DNA of 64,000 nt from Streptomyces halobius (GCF_023277745.1 NZ_CP086322.1:8184001-8248000), one strand, 5' to 3'. Shown: positions 1 through 10,469, numbered from the stretch's first letter. Notes: generated by a model not told the origin, from the letters alone. Program-made: numbers and translations.

Positions 1-149
1 CGTTCACCGACGATCCGTCAACCACCGCACCAGGACGGGACCGCCGCATGTCAGGGCATATCCCGAGGAGCTTTCCCGGTCCCGGCGCCCGGACCGCGGC
101 GCGTCAGTGGAATGGACCAACGGCCGCGGCCCGCCGACTGCGCACATGG

Positions 150-184
150 GTGAGCGGCGCGCCCGCATCGGGCGCGCCGCTCAC
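150..184. terminator. strong hairpin, likely terminator
   Basis: Perfect inverted repeat with 15-bp arms (GTGAGCGGCGCGCCC and its complement) around a 5-nt loop. There is no T-tract, which is usual for Streptomyces terminators. It probably ends transcription from a gene left of the window. I see no convincing gene in positions 1-260. Confidence 0.7.
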
Positions 185-203
185 AGTCCCCCTAGGGGTG
201 TCA

Positions 204-244
204 TCAAAGTCCCCGCCCGGATCATGTACCTGACGGGCCTTTGA
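204..244 (-). terminator. hairpin downstream of the phosphotransferase gene
   Basis: TCAAAG at 204-209 pairs with CTTTGA at 239-244, and GCCCG at 215-219 pairs with CGGGC at 234-238. It begins 17 bp past the stop codon of the minus-strand gene, so it is a plausible terminator for it. Confidence 0.45.
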
Positions 245-260
245 CGACCCCCCTCGGCGG

Positions 261-1394
261 TCAGCGGGTGCCAACCGCCGCCCTCACCGCACGCCGCGCC
301 ATCTGGCAGTCGTCGTGCAGCCTGCGCAGGAGCAGCCGCTGCTCCTCGCCCGCCGTGGGCGACCCGGGCTGTCCCGGCCCCGGTGTTCCCGTCGGCGTGG
401 GCTCACGCATGGTCCGCTGGACCGCGGTCTCGTAGCGCCGGATCTCGCGGGTCAGCACCAGCATCAGATTCACCAGGAACGCGTCCCGCGAGACCGGCCC
501 GGCGGCCTGGGCGAGCTGGCTGATCTGCCGGCGGGCCACCGGGGCGTCACCGAGCACCGACCACAGCGTCGCCAGGTCGTACCCCGGCAGGTACCAGCCC
601 GCGTTGTCCCAGTCCAGCAGCACCGGACCGGCGGGGGACAGCAGCACATTGTTCAGCATCGCGTCACCGTGGCAGAACTGCCCCTGGGTGTGCGACAGAC
701 CGTGCAGCAGCTTCTGCAGATCGCCCAGATCGCGGTCGGTGAGCAGCCCCAGGTCGTGATACCGCCCGATCCGGCCCGCGTAGTCCAGCGGGGCGTCGAA
801 CAGCCCGGCCGGCGGACGCCACAGATTGATCCGGCAGATCGCGCCGAGCGCGGCCCGTACGTCCGCGCGGGGCGGTGCCTCGGACGGGTGCCGTGCCACG
901 GCCGCGATCCGGCCGGGCATCCGCTCCACCACCAGTGTGCAGTTGTCGGGATCGGCCGCCACCAGCCGCGGCACCCGTACCGGCGGACGATGCCGGACGA
1001 ACGCGCGGTAAGCAGCTATTTCCTGCCGGAACCGTTCGGACCACGCGGGGGAGTGGTCCAGTAAACACTTGGCGACCGCGGTCGTACGGCCCGTCGTGCC
1101 CACCAGGAGGACGGACCGGCCGGTACGCCGCAGCACCTGGACCGGGTTGAACTCCGGGCAGATGCGATGCACCGAGGCTACGGCGGCGCGCAGCTGGGCG
1201 CCCTGTGGGCCGGACAAGTCGAGTCTCCCGCTGAGCGGTTGGGTGCCCGTTCCCTGCGCCCGCCTCATACGGCCACCGGGAAGGCCGGTGACTCCCCCCG
1301 CGGAGGGGGAGGGGTCGAGATACGGCCCGCTCCCCGAGGGGTGCGCGCGGTACGGCCGGGTGGGGGCGGTCACGGGGGACGATGCTGCATACAT
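261..1394 (-). CDS. aminoglycoside-phosphotransferase (APH/choline kinase) family protein
   Basis: 377-residue protein-kinase-like phosphotransferase. The catalytic loop HGDAMLNN is near residues 242-249 (Brenner motif HGDxxxxN) and the metal-binding DWD near 261-263, followed by [14 protein letters not shown]. The natural substrate of such Streptomyces proteins is usually unknown; drug resistance should not be assumed. I chose the ATG at 1394 (MYAASSP) because upstream codons are low-complexity and the domain starts well inside. The reading frame stays open upstream to 1556. It is divergent from the NsdB-like gene. The last 35 residues are disordered and then Arg-rich. Confidence 0.8.
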   Translation of the reverse strand: MYAASSPVTAPTRPYRAHPSGSGPYLDPSPSAGGVTGLPGGRMRRAQGTGTQPLSGRLDLSGPQGAQLRAAVASVHRICPEFNPVQVLRRTGRSVLLVGTTGRTTAVAKCLLDHSPAWSERFRQEIAAYRAFVRHRPPVRVPRLVAADPDNCTLVVERMPGRIAAVARHPSEAPPRADVRAALGAICRINLWRPPAGLFDAPLDYAGRIGRYHDLGLLTDRDLGDLQKLLHGLSHTQGQFCHGDAMLNNVLLSPAGPVLLDWDNAGWYLPGYDLATLWSVLGDAPVARRQISQLAQAAGPVSRDAFLVNLMLVLTREIRRYETAVQRTMREPTPTGTPGPGQPGSPTAGEEQRLLLRRLHDDCQMARRAVRAAVGTR

Positions 1395-1679
1395 GGGTGA
1401 AACAAATCCCTTCGTGCGCCGACGAGTTGCGTGCGCCCCCGGCCCGGCGGTGAGAACCCGGTGAACGGTCCCGTGCAGAGGGCCGGTCCAGGGGTCCCTG
1501 TGAAGGGCGCGCACCCTGGGGAATGCGGTCCCGCCACCGGGCCGGGGGCTGCACACCTACAGAACACGCGGGCGCGGGTGGCAGACCATGTAGCGCACCC
1601 TGGCGAAGCCTGGCGAATGCTCGCAGGCCCCGTCACGGGCCGTTACTGTCAACTCAGTCGAGGAACCTGGGGGCTTGAC

Positions 1680-3197
1680 GTGAACAGGCAGCCGAACACC
1701 CGTCTCGCGGACCTTTTCGGCCTGGCGGGCTGGTCCAAGGGAGAGCTGGCGAGGCTGGTCAACCGGCAGGCGGCGGCCATGGGGCATCCGCAGCTGGCGA
1801 CCGACACCTCGCGAGTGCGGCGCTGGATCGACATGGGGGAGACCCCCCGGGATCCGGTTCCCAAAGTCCTGGCTTCCCTGTTCACCGAGCGCCTCGGCCG
1901 TGTCGTAACCATCGAGGACCTCGGGTTCGCACGGACAGGCCGCTCGGGGAAGCGGCAGGCCATGGAGGGTCTGCCGTGGGCTCCCGAACGGACCGCCGCG
2001 GTCCTCACGGAATTCACGGGAATGGACCTCATGCTCAACCGACGCGGCTTGGTGGGTGCGGGCGCTGCGCTCGCCGCAGGCTCCGCACTCACCGGCGCCA
2101 TGCACGACTGGCTGCACACCGAACCGGCCCACACCGCACGCCTCGACCATCCGTACGCCAACTCCTTCGACGAACTCGACCAGATCGGCCTCGACCGCTA
2201 TGAGGCGGCCCCCGTGGGGTCGCAGGAGATCGACGCGCTGGAGCGGTCGGTCGAGGTCTTCCGCGCCTGGGACGCGGCCCGCGGCGGCGGGCTGCAGCGC
2301 AAGGCCGTGGTGGGCCAGCTCAACGAGGTCGGCGGCATGCTCGCCTACCGTCACCCCGATCATCTGCAGCGCAGGTTGTGGGGGGTGGCGGCCAACCTGG
2401 CGGTGCTCGCCGGCTGGATGTCCCACGACGTGGGCCTGGAACCCACTGCCCAGAAGTACTTCGTCATCGCCGCGCATGCGGCGCGGGAGGGCGGCGACCG
2501 GCCGCGCGCCGGGGAGGCGCTCTCCCGCGCCGCCCGCCAGATGGTCCATCTGGGCCGTCCCGACGAAGCGCTCGACCTGATGAAACTGGCCAAGTCCGGC
2601 TCGGGCGCAGCGGCGTTGCCCCGCACCCGCGCCATGTTCCACACCATCGAGGCATGGGCGCATGCGTCGATGGGCCGCAGTCAGGCGACGCGCCGCACCC
2701 TCGGTGAGGCCGAGGAGCTGTTCGTCTCGGACAAGGGCGATGTGCCGCCGCCGAGTTGGATGCAGCTGTTCAACGAGGCGGATCTGTACGGCATGGAGGG
2801 GCTGGTCTACCGCACCCTCGCGGAACACGACGCCTCGGTCGCGCCCATCGCGGAGCAGCACGCCAAGAAGGCACTGGCGCTGCGCGAGGACGGCCGGCAG
2901 CGCTCGACCATCTTCGACCACATCTCCATCGCGTCCGCCTGTTTCATCGCGGACGATCCCGAACAGGCCGACCGCTACGCGCGGTTGGCGCTGCTGTCCA
3001 TCGGTGAGAACTCCTCGCACCGCACCTGGGACCGGCTGCGCGAGATGTACCGGCTCACCGGCCAGTACGCGAACTACGCCAAGATCCAGGACCTGCGCGC
3101 GGAGATCGAGCACGTCATGCCGAAGGCAAAGGGCAAGGGCTTGGGGCCGGGGCTGTCGGGCCCGGTGCCGGGTCTCGGCGGCAACCTCGCTACCTGA
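1680..3197 (+). CDS. NsdA/NsdB-like transcriptional regulator with TPR-like repeats
   Basis: About 505 residues from a GTG start preceded by a G-rich ribosome site (CCTGGGGG). The N-terminus (LADLFGLAGWSKGELARLVN, residues 10-29) is a helix-turn-helix of the type seen in the Streptomyces NsdA/NsdB regulators, which repress sporulation and antibiotic production. From about residue 190 to the end it is alpha-helical with TPR-like helix pairs. A twin-arginine-like string (NRRGLVGAGAALAAG) occurs internally near residue 122; it is too far from the N-terminus to be an ordinary signal peptide. Divergent from the phosphotransferase gene across 285 bp. The family assignment rests on architecture and N-terminal similarity recalled by eye. 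Confidence 0.75.
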   Translation: MNRQPNTRLADLFGLAGWSKGELARLVNRQAAAMGHPQLATDTSRVRRWIDMGETPRDPVPKVLASLFTERLGRVVTIEDLGFARTGRSGKRQAMEGLPWAPERTAAVLTEFTGMDLMLNRRGLVGAGAALAAGSALTGAMHDWLHTEPAHTARLDHPYANSFDELDQIGLDRYEAAPVGSQEIDALERSVEVFRAWDAARGGGLQRKAVVGQLNEVGGMLAYRHPDHLQRRLWGVAANLAVLAGWMSHDVGLEPTAQKYFVIAAHAAREGGDRPRAGEALSRAARQMVHLGRPDEALDLMKLAKSGSGAAALPRTRAMFHTIEAWAHASMGRSQATRRTLGEAEELFVSDKGDVPPPSWMQLFNEADLYGMEGLVYRTLAEHDASVAPIAEQHAKKALALREDGRQRSTIFDHISIASACFIADDPEQADRYARLALLSIGENSSHRTWDRLREMYRLTGQYANYAKIQDLRAEIEHVMPKAKGKGLGPGLSGPVPGLGGNLAT

Positions 3198-3494
3198 CCG
3201 TCCGGGGTGGGCCGACCGGAACGGATCGGGCCGGTCGAATCGGGCCGATGACGCCCGGCGATCCGGTCAATTCCACCACTGATGGCAATGACTTCAGCCG
3301 ACAACAACAGTCAGCGACAACGGCCGACATCGGCTGGCAACGACATCAGTGACGACAACTCCAGTCGATCCCGACAACCCCTCGAATCAACCCAAATCAA
3401 CCTCGAACAATGACCCCGACTACTCCGAGTACCCCAACTATCCCTCATCCAGCGGCCATTGTCGTCCGGTCTGCTGTCGTTCGCTGTCCCTGTG
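3198..3494. other. convergent intergenic region of unusual composition
   Basis: 297 bp between two converging genes. Positions about 3285-3440 are conspicuously AT- and CA-rich for this genome, with recurring GACAAC/CGACAAC and CCGAC words. Short open frames across it show no codon bias or recognisable protein. No clear hairpin terminator is visible. Confidence 0.5.
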
Positions 3495-4985
3495 TCAGCC
3501 GCCGACCCTGGCGATCAGTACGCATGCGTCGTCCTCGCGCTCGGTGCTGCCGAACTCCTCGACGACGATCCGGACGCTGTCCTGTGCACTGCGGGCCTCG
3601 GCGAACCGTGGCGCCAGCGCGAGGAGTCGCTCGGCTCCCTCATGGGCGGCGTCCGCGCCGTGTGTACGGCGGGGCGCGAGTCCGTCGGTGTGCAGGACGA
3701 GCAGATCGCCCGGCTCCAGCTGCTCGGTCCGCTGGGTGTAGGTCGCGCCCGTGGTCGCCCCGAGGAGGACGCCGTCGGGCCGGTCCAGCGCGCGCCCTGT
3801 GCCGCCGCGGAACAGCAGCGGTGCGGGGTGCCCGGCCTGGGCCCACTCCAGCCGGCGGGTGGCCGGGTCGAAGCGGCCGCACACCGCGCTGCCCAGCGCG
3901 GGCTGGGAGGTGGTGTCCAGCAGCTGGTTGAGGAAGCCCATCAGCGGTCCGGGCGGCTGGCCCGTGACGGCCATCCCGCGCAGCGCGCCGAGCACCATCG
4001 CCATACCGGAGGTGGCGGTGACGCCGTGCCCGGTGAGATCGCCGACGCTCAGCAGTGTCTGGCCGTCCGGGAGTTGCAGTGCGTCGTACCAGTCGCCGCC
4101 GATCAGGGTGCTGGTTCCGGCCGGGAGGTAGCGCCCGGCGAGGTCGAGGGCGACCGGGCCGCCCTGCGGGAACCGCAGGGAGCCGCGCCACGGCGGTAGC
4201 ACGGCTTCCTGCAGCTCGACCGCCAGCCGGTGCTCGGTCTGCGCGATATGCCGTTGGCGCTGCAGCGAGTCACGGGTCTCGCGCACCGCCGCCTGGCTGC
4301 GGCGCAGCTCGCTGACGTCCCGCAGCACGGCCCACATGCAGGCGGTGCTGCCGTCGGCTTCGAGCACCGGCTCGCCCACCATGTGCACCGTGCGGATGCT
4401 GTGGTCGGCACGCACGATACGGAATTCGCCGTCGATCGGCCGTCCGTCCACCAGACAGTCGGTGACCATCCTGGTCAGCTGTTCCTGGTCGTCGGGGAGG
4501 ATCAGGGACGGCAGTTCGTCGAGGGTCAGTGGTCCGTCGGAGGGGGTCCGGCCGAACATCGCGAAGAGCTCGTCGGACCAGCTCACGTCGTCAGTGAGCA
4601 GATTCCACTCGGCGCTGCCCACCCGGCGCAGCAGCGCGCCGCGCTCGTGGTGCTCCGAGGGCGGTTCCGCCTCGGGCGGCGCAGTCGGCAGCTCCTCGTA
4701 CGGCGCCCCGATGTCACGGGCGTCGTCGCCGTCCTCGTCGGGCAGGCCCTCTCTCAGCTGGTCGAGGTGGCCGTCGAGGTCGTCCAGGTGGTGCACGGCG
4801 AGGTCGCACAGCGCCCGCTGCCAGCGCAGCTGCGGGTCGGCGGCGGCCTCGGCGTGCGCGGTCGACTCCCGGCGCACGGTGTCGAGGTCGCCGCGCAGGC
4901 GGCGGGCCTGCGTGATGAGTGCCTCGACCGTGCCGCGCTCGGGGGGCCGGTCGGCGGGGTGGTCCGCGAAGAGTGGGGACGGCAT
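3495..4985 (-). CDS. PAS-domain SpoIIE/RsbU-type PP2C phosphatase
   Basis: 496 residues. The N-terminal 100 are helical and acidic. A PAS domain follows (about 115-240: WNLLTDDVSWSDELFAMFGR to the PAC stretch ending MWAVLRDVSELRR), then a short coiled coil, then a PP2C/SpoIIE phosphatase domain (about 270-496). Metal-binding aspartates are visible in GGDWYDALQ, VGDLTGHG, LVLHTDGLAPRR and the terminal EREDDACVL. Such proteins dephosphorylate anti-anti-sigma factors in Streptomyces stress and differentiation signalling, with the PAS domain as sensor. No partner kinase or anti-sigma gene is adjacent. Divergent from the HEAT-repeat gene. Confidence 0.88.
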   Translation of the reverse strand: MPSPLFADHPADRPPERGTVEALITQARRLRGDLDTVRRESTAHAEAAADPQLRWQRALCDLAVHHLDDLDGHLDQLREGLPDEDGDDARDIGAPYEELPTAPPEAEPPSEHHERGALLRRVGSAEWNLLTDDVSWSDELFAMFGRTPSDGPLTLDELPSLILPDDQEQLTRMVTDCLVDGRPIDGEFRIVRADHSIRTVHMVGEPVLEADGSTACMWAVLRDVSELRRSQAAVRETRDSLQRQRHIAQTEHRLAVELQEAVLPPWRGSLRFPQGGPVALDLAGRYLPAGTSTLIGGDWYDALQLPDGQTLLSVGDLTGHGVTATSGMAMVLGALRGMAVTGQPPGPLMGFLNQLLDTTSQPALGSAVCGRFDPATRRLEWAQAGHPAPLLFRGGTGRALDRPDGVLLGATTGATYTQRTEQLEPGDLLVLHTDGLAPRRTHGADAAHEGAERLLALAPRFAEARSAQDSVRIVVEEFGSTEREDDACVLIARVGG

Positions 4986-5264
4986 GACGTACTCCGTGAT
5001 CGGGCGGCGCGCCAGGGCCAGGTCTGAGAGGAGGGCCGGTTACGACTGTTGCACAGGCTGCGACCGTCCGTAAGGGATTTGGCATTACCCGATACGGTGG
5101 TGCAGCGGGCATATGCCGCTGGCCTCCCTGGGCGCATAGCCCCGCCAACTCGGCGGAATCCCCGGTTCCACGCTAGGCTGCGGCCCGCCGTGACGCTGTC
5201 GTGCCCGCCGCTCCATGGTGGAAACGCAACGTACGGTGCATAGGGTCCGCGGACACCGGCAAGA

Positions 5265-6746
5265 ATGCCGGTCAGCGGAAATCCCGTTGCCAGCCCGTCC
5301 CCCGCACCGGATGCTGACCTCATGTTCGATCCAGACATAGCGCCCAGTGGCACCCTGCTCGGCCTCCTTCAGCGCGGCCGCGGCGACGGGACCCTGCATG
5401 CCCTCGCGGCGCCGCGGGCCGAGGCGCTCGCGGCACTCAACGACAGCGTGCTGCGTGACCCCCGTCGCGACTGGCAGCTGGAGAACCGCTCGCTCTACTA
5501 CGCGCGCCTCTACATGCAGCTCGACGGCGGGCTCGAAGAGATCGAACGCCACCTCTTCCACCCCGACGACCGCATCGACACCGGCGAGGAGCGCACCGGG
5601 CTGGCCCTGGCCGTCCTCGGCCACCTCGCCGCGTACGGCCGGGATGCCGCGCGCCTGCTGCTGCGCAGCTATGCCGCGGTCGGCAGCAGCTGGCGCTGGG
5701 CCCTGGACGAGCTCGCGCTGCGTGACGACGACGCCGGGCTGATGACCCTCGCCCCCGCCGTCCTCGCCCGCTTCCCCGAGACCGAGGAGGGCGAGGCCGC
5801 GCTGGCCGCCGCCGTCCGCGACGCCTTCGAGCCCCGGCCCTGGCGGCTGTGGGCCGAGGACCCCCGCTATGCCCGGCGGCTGGCCGCGGCCGGGGAACAG
5901 GGCTCCTTCGACCGCTGGCAGCGACAGCTGCGGCCGCGCGGGCCGCGCCCCGGCTGGAGTGTGGCCGAGGTCCTGGAGTGGGCCGAACAGGATCTGGACC
6001 TGCGCCCCGGGGAACGCCGGCACATCGCCGCCGCCCGCTGCCTGGCCGCCGTGGTCGGCCCCGAGGACCGCCCCGAGGTGCTGCGGGCCGCGCGCAGTGG
6101 CCCGGACGCGGCGCGCGCCGCCGCACTGCACCACCTCGCCGAGCGCGGTGATCCCGATGTCCTCGATCTGATCGAGATCGCGGCGGTCGATCCCGTCTCC
6201 TCCGCGTGCCTGGTCTCCGCGGCGCTCGCCTCCTTCGAACGGATGCGCAGCGTGGCCGCCGTCGAGCGGGCCCGGCTCTGGGCCCGGCACACGGACCGGC
6301 TCGGCTCGTCCGCCGCCGCGATGCTCGCCCGCCGGGGCGCCAAGCGCGACGCGGAACTGGTGCTGGCCGCGCTGCGCCGGACGGTACGGGAGGAAGGCCC
6401 GGATGCGGACGGCCTGTGGGAGCTGGTCGACGGCGTCGGCCGCCTCGGCGTCGGCTGCGCCGCCCCGGTGCTGCGCCACATCTACCGTGAGACGTCCTCG
6501 TCCCATCTCCGCGGCCGGGCGGCCGGCGCGCTCGCCGTCACCGACCCCGGATTCCCGTCCGGCTTCGCCGTCGAGTGTCTGTGGGACTGCGAGGAGACCA
6601 CCCGCGAGCTGGCCGCCCGGCACGCCGCGACCGGCGACGACCGGGTCGTCGAACAGCTTCGCCGGCTCGCCGCCGACCCGGCCGAGGAGGCCGAGGTCCA
6701 GACGGCCGTACGCAGCAGATTCGGGCCGGACGCGTCGGCGGTGTGA
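5265..6746 (+). CDS. HEAT-repeat domain protein
   Basis: Up to 493 residues made of repeated helix pairs rich in Ala, Leu and Arg, for example residues 225-450 with recurring ARxLAAVVGPEDRPEVL and ARDAELVLAALRR patterns. This is typical of HEAT/PBS-lyase-like scaffold proteins. No catalytic motif is visible. The ATG at 5322 (MFDPDIAPSG) is a good alternative start because the preceding 19 residues are Pro/Ser-rich, and neither start has a strong ribosome site. The partner is unknown. The gene stands alone, followed by 246 bp containing an imperfect direct repeat of GCACGAGAC (about 6850-6893). Confidence 0.75.
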   Translation: MPVSGNPVASPSPAPDADLMFDPDIAPSGTLLGLLQRGRGDGTLHALAAPRAEALAALNDSVLRDPRRDWQLENRSLYYARLYMQLDGGLEEIERHLFHPDDRIDTGEERTGLALAVLGHLAAYGRDAARLLLRSYAAVGSSWRWALDELALRDDDAGLMTLAPAVLARFPETEEGEAALAAAVRDAFEPRPWRLWAEDPRYARRLAAAGEQGSFDRWQRQLRPRGPRPGWSVAEVLEWAEQDLDLRPGERRHIAAARCLAAVVGPEDRPEVLRAARSGPDAARAAALHHLAERGDPDVLDLIEIAAVDPVSSACLVSAALASFERMRSVAAVERARLWARHTDRLGSSAAAMLARRGAKRDAELVLAALRRTVREEGPDADGLWELVDGVGRLGVGCAAPVLRHIYRETSSSHLRGRAAGALAVTDPGFPSGFAVECLWDCEETTRELAARHAATGDDRVVEQLRRLAADPAEEAEVQTAVRSRFGPDASAV

Positions 6747-6992
6747 GGCCCCGGGGGGGCGCGGGCCGAGGGGCCGGGGCCGCCGGGCCGAGGTCACCGG
6801 GGGCGGCCGCGAACCTCTTCGCCACGGCGTATGCGCCCAGGTCCGCACGACCCGCACGAGACGTACCGACCGCGCACGAGACATGCCAACCGCGCCCCGC
6901 GCCGTCGTGCGCACCGCAACGCTCATGGGACGTTTCCCGGCTGGAAAGATCCCCTTGGCCCCCTCCACGCACGGTGCGCCGACAACATCGGT

Positions 6993-8120
6993 ATGCGTGT
7001 CGTCATCGTCACCGAATCCTTCCCGCCCGATGTCAACGGCGTCGCACACTGCGCCCTGGAGACCGCCCGGCACCTCGTCCGGCGTGGACACGATCCGCTC
7101 GTCATCGCCCCGCTCGGCGGCACTGAGCCGGCCGGCGGCACGTACGAGAGTCCCTGTCCCGTCATCCGTGTGCCGTCGGTGCCGCTGCCCGGGTATCCGC
7201 AGGTGCGGATCGCCCTCCCGGGGCGCCGGCTGGCCGCCGCGCTCGACGGACACCGTCCCGACCTGGTGCACCTCGCCAGCCCCTTCGTCCTCGGAGCGCG
7301 CGGGATGGCGGCCGCCGCCCGACGGCAGGTGCCCGCGGTCGCCGTCTACCAGACCGATCTCGGCCGCTACGCCCGTACCTACCTCGGCGGCGGCGCGGCG
7401 ACGGCCTGGCGGCGCATCCGCACGGTGCACGCCGCCGCCGACCGCACTCTGGCGCCCTCCAGCGCCGCGCTGCTCGATCTGACCGAGCACGGTGTGCCAC
7501 GGGTGTGTCTGTGGCCGCGCGGCGTCGACTCCGAGCGGTTCCACCCCGGGCGGCGCGACTCCGTGCTGCGCACCTCGCTGCTCGCGGGGCGGGAGCTGCT
7601 GGTGGGGTATGTGGGACGGCTCGCACCGGAGAAGGACGTCCGGCTGCTCGCCGAGACGGCCCAGCTGCCGGGCGTCCGTACCGTCGTCATCGGCGACGGC
7701 CCCAGCGCCGCCGGGCTGCGCGCCACCCTGCCGCGGGTGCGCTTCCTGGGCCGCCGCACCGGCGATGAACTGGCCCGCCTCTACGCGTCGTTGGACGTGT
7801 TCGTGCACACGGGGCCCTATGAGACCTTCTGCCAGACCGTGCAGGAGGCGATGGCCTCCGGGGTGCCCGTGGTCGCGCCGCGCGCGGGCGGTCCGCTCGA
7901 CCTGGTGCACCACGGCCGTACCGGGCTGCTGGTGACACCCGGTGACGGCGGTGCGTTCCGGGACGCGGTGCGGTTCCTCGGGGGGAGCGCCGAGGTGCGC
8001 GTACGGTTCGGCACCGCCGGCCGCCGCGCCGTCCAGGACCGTACCTGGGAGGCCGTGGGCGACCAACTGCTCGGCCACTACGAGGAGGTCCTCGGCCACC
8101 GGACGGCGGTGGCGGCATGA
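6993..8120 (+). CDS. GT4-family glycosyltransferase (mannosyltransferase-like)
   Basis: 375 residues from the ATG at 6993 (MRVVIVTESFPPDVNGVAH), the conserved beginning of GT-B, GT4-type enzymes; the frame is open further upstream but without family sequence. The C-terminal donor-binding half shows YVGRLAPEKDVRLL, the E(x7)E motif in ETFCQTVQEAMASG and VPVVAPRAGGPLDLV. The closest familiar members are actinobacterial GDP-mannose-dependent alpha-mannosyltransferases of phosphoinositide mannoside or glycolipid synthesis. Its stop overlaps the start of a second glycosyltransferase (ATGA), so the two are translationally coupled. Confidence 0.85.
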   Translation: MRVVIVTESFPPDVNGVAHCALETARHLVRRGHDPLVIAPLGGTEPAGGTYESPCPVIRVPSVPLPGYPQVRIALPGRRLAAALDGHRPDLVHLASPFVLGARGMAAAARRQVPAVAVYQTDLGRYARTYLGGGAATAWRRIRTVHAAADRTLAPSSAALLDLTEHGVPRVCLWPRGVDSERFHPGRRDSVLRTSLLAGRELLVGYVGRLAPEKDVRLLAETAQLPGVRTVVIGDGPSAAGLRATLPRVRFLGRRTGDELARLYASLDVFVHTGPYETFCQTVQEAMASGVPVVAPRAGGPLDLVHHGRTGLLVTPGDGGAFRDAVRFLGGSAEVRVRFGTAGRRAVQDRTWEAVGDQLLGHYEEVLGHRTAVAA

Positions 8121-9466
8121 CGGCGGCCCGTGGGGATGTCCTCGGGGAGGCCGGGAGGAACACCGGAGGGGAGGTCAGGGCGGAGGCGCGGACCGCCGGG
8201 CGTCACGGGACGGGGCTGCGGATCGTACGGATCGCCAACTTCGTCACGCCGGCCTCCGGCGGGCTGCGTACCGCGCTGCGCGAGCTCGGCGCCGGGTACC
8301 GGGCGGCGGGGCACGAGCCGGTGCTCATCGTGCCGGGGGAGCCGGGGGCGGGCGAGGCCCGCGGCACCTCCGGCCCCGGCATGCGGGACGCCGGTATCCG
8401 TGACGCCGGCTCCGGTGTCCGCGACGAACTCACCGACCAGGGGCGGGTGATCACCCTGCCCGGCCCGGCAGTGCCCGGCACCGGCGGCTATCGCGTACTG
8501 ACCGACCGCCGACGGCTGCAGCATCTGCTGCGGGCGCTCGCCCCCGACCGGCTGGAGGTCTCCGACCGTACGACGCTGCGCTGGACGGGGGAGTGGGCGC
8601 GCCGGGCCCGGGTCCCGGCGGTGATGGTGTCGCACGAGAGCGTGGACGGGGTGCTGCGGACCTGGGGTGTGCCGCGGCCGGTCGCCCGCGCCGCCGCGGA
8701 TCGGCTGAACTCCCGTACGGCGTACGCCTACAGCCGGGTGGTGTGCACGACCGAGTGGGCGGCGGCGGAGTTCACCCGGGTCGGGGCGTGCAATGTGGTG
8801 CGCGCGCCGCTCGGCGTCGACCTGGCCGCCTGGCATCCGGACTGCCGCAGCGAGGAACTGCGGCGGCGCCATGCGGGCCGGGCGGCCGTACTGATGGTGC
8901 TCTGTTCCCGGCTGTCGCCGGAGAAGCGGCCGGGACGGGCGCTGGACGCACTGGCCGAACTGCGCCGACGCGGTCTCGACGCGGCGCTGGTCGTGGCCGG
9001 TGACGGTCCGTTGCGGGCGCGGTTGGAGTCCCGGGCACGCACCGAGCGGCTGCCCGCGGCGTTTCTCGGTCATATCGCCGACCGCTCCCGGCTCGCCGCG
9101 CTGCAGGCCGGTGCCGATCTCGCCCTGGCACCGGGACCGGCCGAAACCTTTGGCCTCGCCGCCCTGGAAGCCCTTGCCTGCGGCACTCCGGTGGTCGCCA
9201 GCGCGGCCTCGGCGCTGGCCGGACTGGTCGGCCGGGGCGGCGACACCGCCCTGGACGACGGCGCGTCCTTCGCCGACGCGGTCCAGCGGGTGCTGGCGCG
9301 GCCCGAGGGACCGCGCCGTGCCGCCGCCCGGCAGCGCGCCGAGTGCTACGGCTGGCAGCCCGCGGTGGCGGCGTTTCTGGCGGCGCATGACGCCCCCGGC
9401 CCGAGGCACACGCCGGCCGGCGCACCGGTACCGGCGTATCCGACGGGCCCCCTGGGCTGGTGGTGA
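8117..9466 (+). CDS. GT4-family glycosyltransferase, second of a pair
   Basis: 449 residues starting in the ATGA overlap with the preceding gene. The GT-B core begins near residue 34 (LRIVRIANFVTPASGGLRTA) after a basic disordered leader. The donor half has LCSRLSPEKRPGRAL, VVAGDGPLRARLE, and PAETFGLAALEALACGTPVVAS (the E(x7)E nucleotide-sugar motif). An acceptor-side insertion at about 75-110 is rich in Gly, Ala and Asp. With the upstream enzyme and the downstream SGNH hydrolase it looks like a small glycolipid or glycan modification operon. The sugar specificity cannot be read from the sequence. Confidence 0.85.
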   Translation: MTAARGDVLGEAGRNTGGEVRAEARTAGRHGTGLRIVRIANFVTPASGGLRTALRELGAGYRAAGHEPVLIVPGEPGAGEARGTSGPGMRDAGIRDAGSGVRDELTDQGRVITLPGPAVPGTGGYRVLTDRRRLQHLLRALAPDRLEVSDRTTLRWTGEWARRARVPAVMVSHESVDGVLRTWGVPRPVARAAADRLNSRTAYAYSRVVCTTEWAAAEFTRVGACNVVRAPLGVDLAAWHPDCRSEELRRRHAGRAAVLMVLCSRLSPEKRPGRALDALAELRRRGLDAALVVAGDGPLRARLESRARTERLPAAFLGHIADRSRLAALQAGADLALAPGPAETFGLAALEALACGTPVVASAASALAGLVGRGGDTALDDGASFADAVQRVLARPEGPRRAAARQRAECYGWQPAVAAFLAAHDAPGPRHTPAGAPVPAYPTGPLGWW

Positions 9467-10469
9467 CGATGGGGACGGAAGCGGAGGGGCAGGCGTCGCC
9501 CTCCTCGGAATCACCCGCCCGCGCACGACGCTCCCCGGAACCGCCCGCCCCTGAGCCGCCCGCCCCGGCCCCATCCGCCCCACCCCGCTTCGTGGCCCTC
9601 GGCGACTCGCTCACCGAAGGGCTGGGAGACCCCCTGCCGGGCGGCGGCTGGCGGGGTTGGGCCGCGTTGCTCGCCGAGGCGGTGGGGGAGCGGCCGGGGA
9701 GCGTACGGCTGGTGAACCTGGCGGCGAGCGGGGCGCTGGCGGCCGATGTGGCGGAGCGGCAACTGCCCGTGGCCCGGCGGTTCGCACCCCGCCTCGCGTC
9801 GCTCGTCGTCGGCGCGAACGACACCCTGCGTGCCGGCTTCGACATCGCGAAGGTCGCGGCCGCGCTCGATCTGGCGCACGGCACGCTGAGCGCCGACGGG
9901 GCCGTGGTGCTGACGGCCTGTCTGCCGGACCCGGGCCGGATGCTGGGACTGCCCGCTCCGCTGGCCCGGCCGCTCGCCCGCCGGATGCGGGCCGTGAACA
10001 CCGTCGTGCACGCGGTCACCGCCCGCTACGGCGGCGTCCATCTGCACATCGCCGACCACCGCTGGATCGCCGACCGCGGCTGCTGGAGTGTGGACCGGCT
10101 GCACCCCAGCGAGCGCGGCCACCGGCTGCTGGCACACGGTTTCCACGCCGCGCTCGCCGCCGCCGGCCGGCCCGTCGGACCGCCGCCCGCGCTCACTCCC
10201 GACGGACCGCCGCCGAACCGTGCCGCGTCCGCCTGGTGGATGGCGACCCGCGGGACGCGCTGGGTCGCCGACCGGTGCACCGATCTGCTGCCCGGCCTGC
10301 TGGCCCTGGCCTGGCAGGAGTGCCGGCACGGCCTGGCCGGCTCCGGGCGGCTGCTCGACACCGCCGCCGAGCGCGCCACCCGTACCGCGCTCGCCGCTCT
10401 GGGACACGTCCGCCACGAGTCACCCGTACAGGGCCTGTCCGACCCGAAGGGCGCTGCGACAATGGCCGG

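Noticed and set aside
5085..8099. 1004-codon open frame on the minus strand
   Set aside because: It lies antisense to the HEAT-repeat and glycosyltransferase genes. Its composition is the mirror of their GC-rich codons and it contains no recognisable domain.
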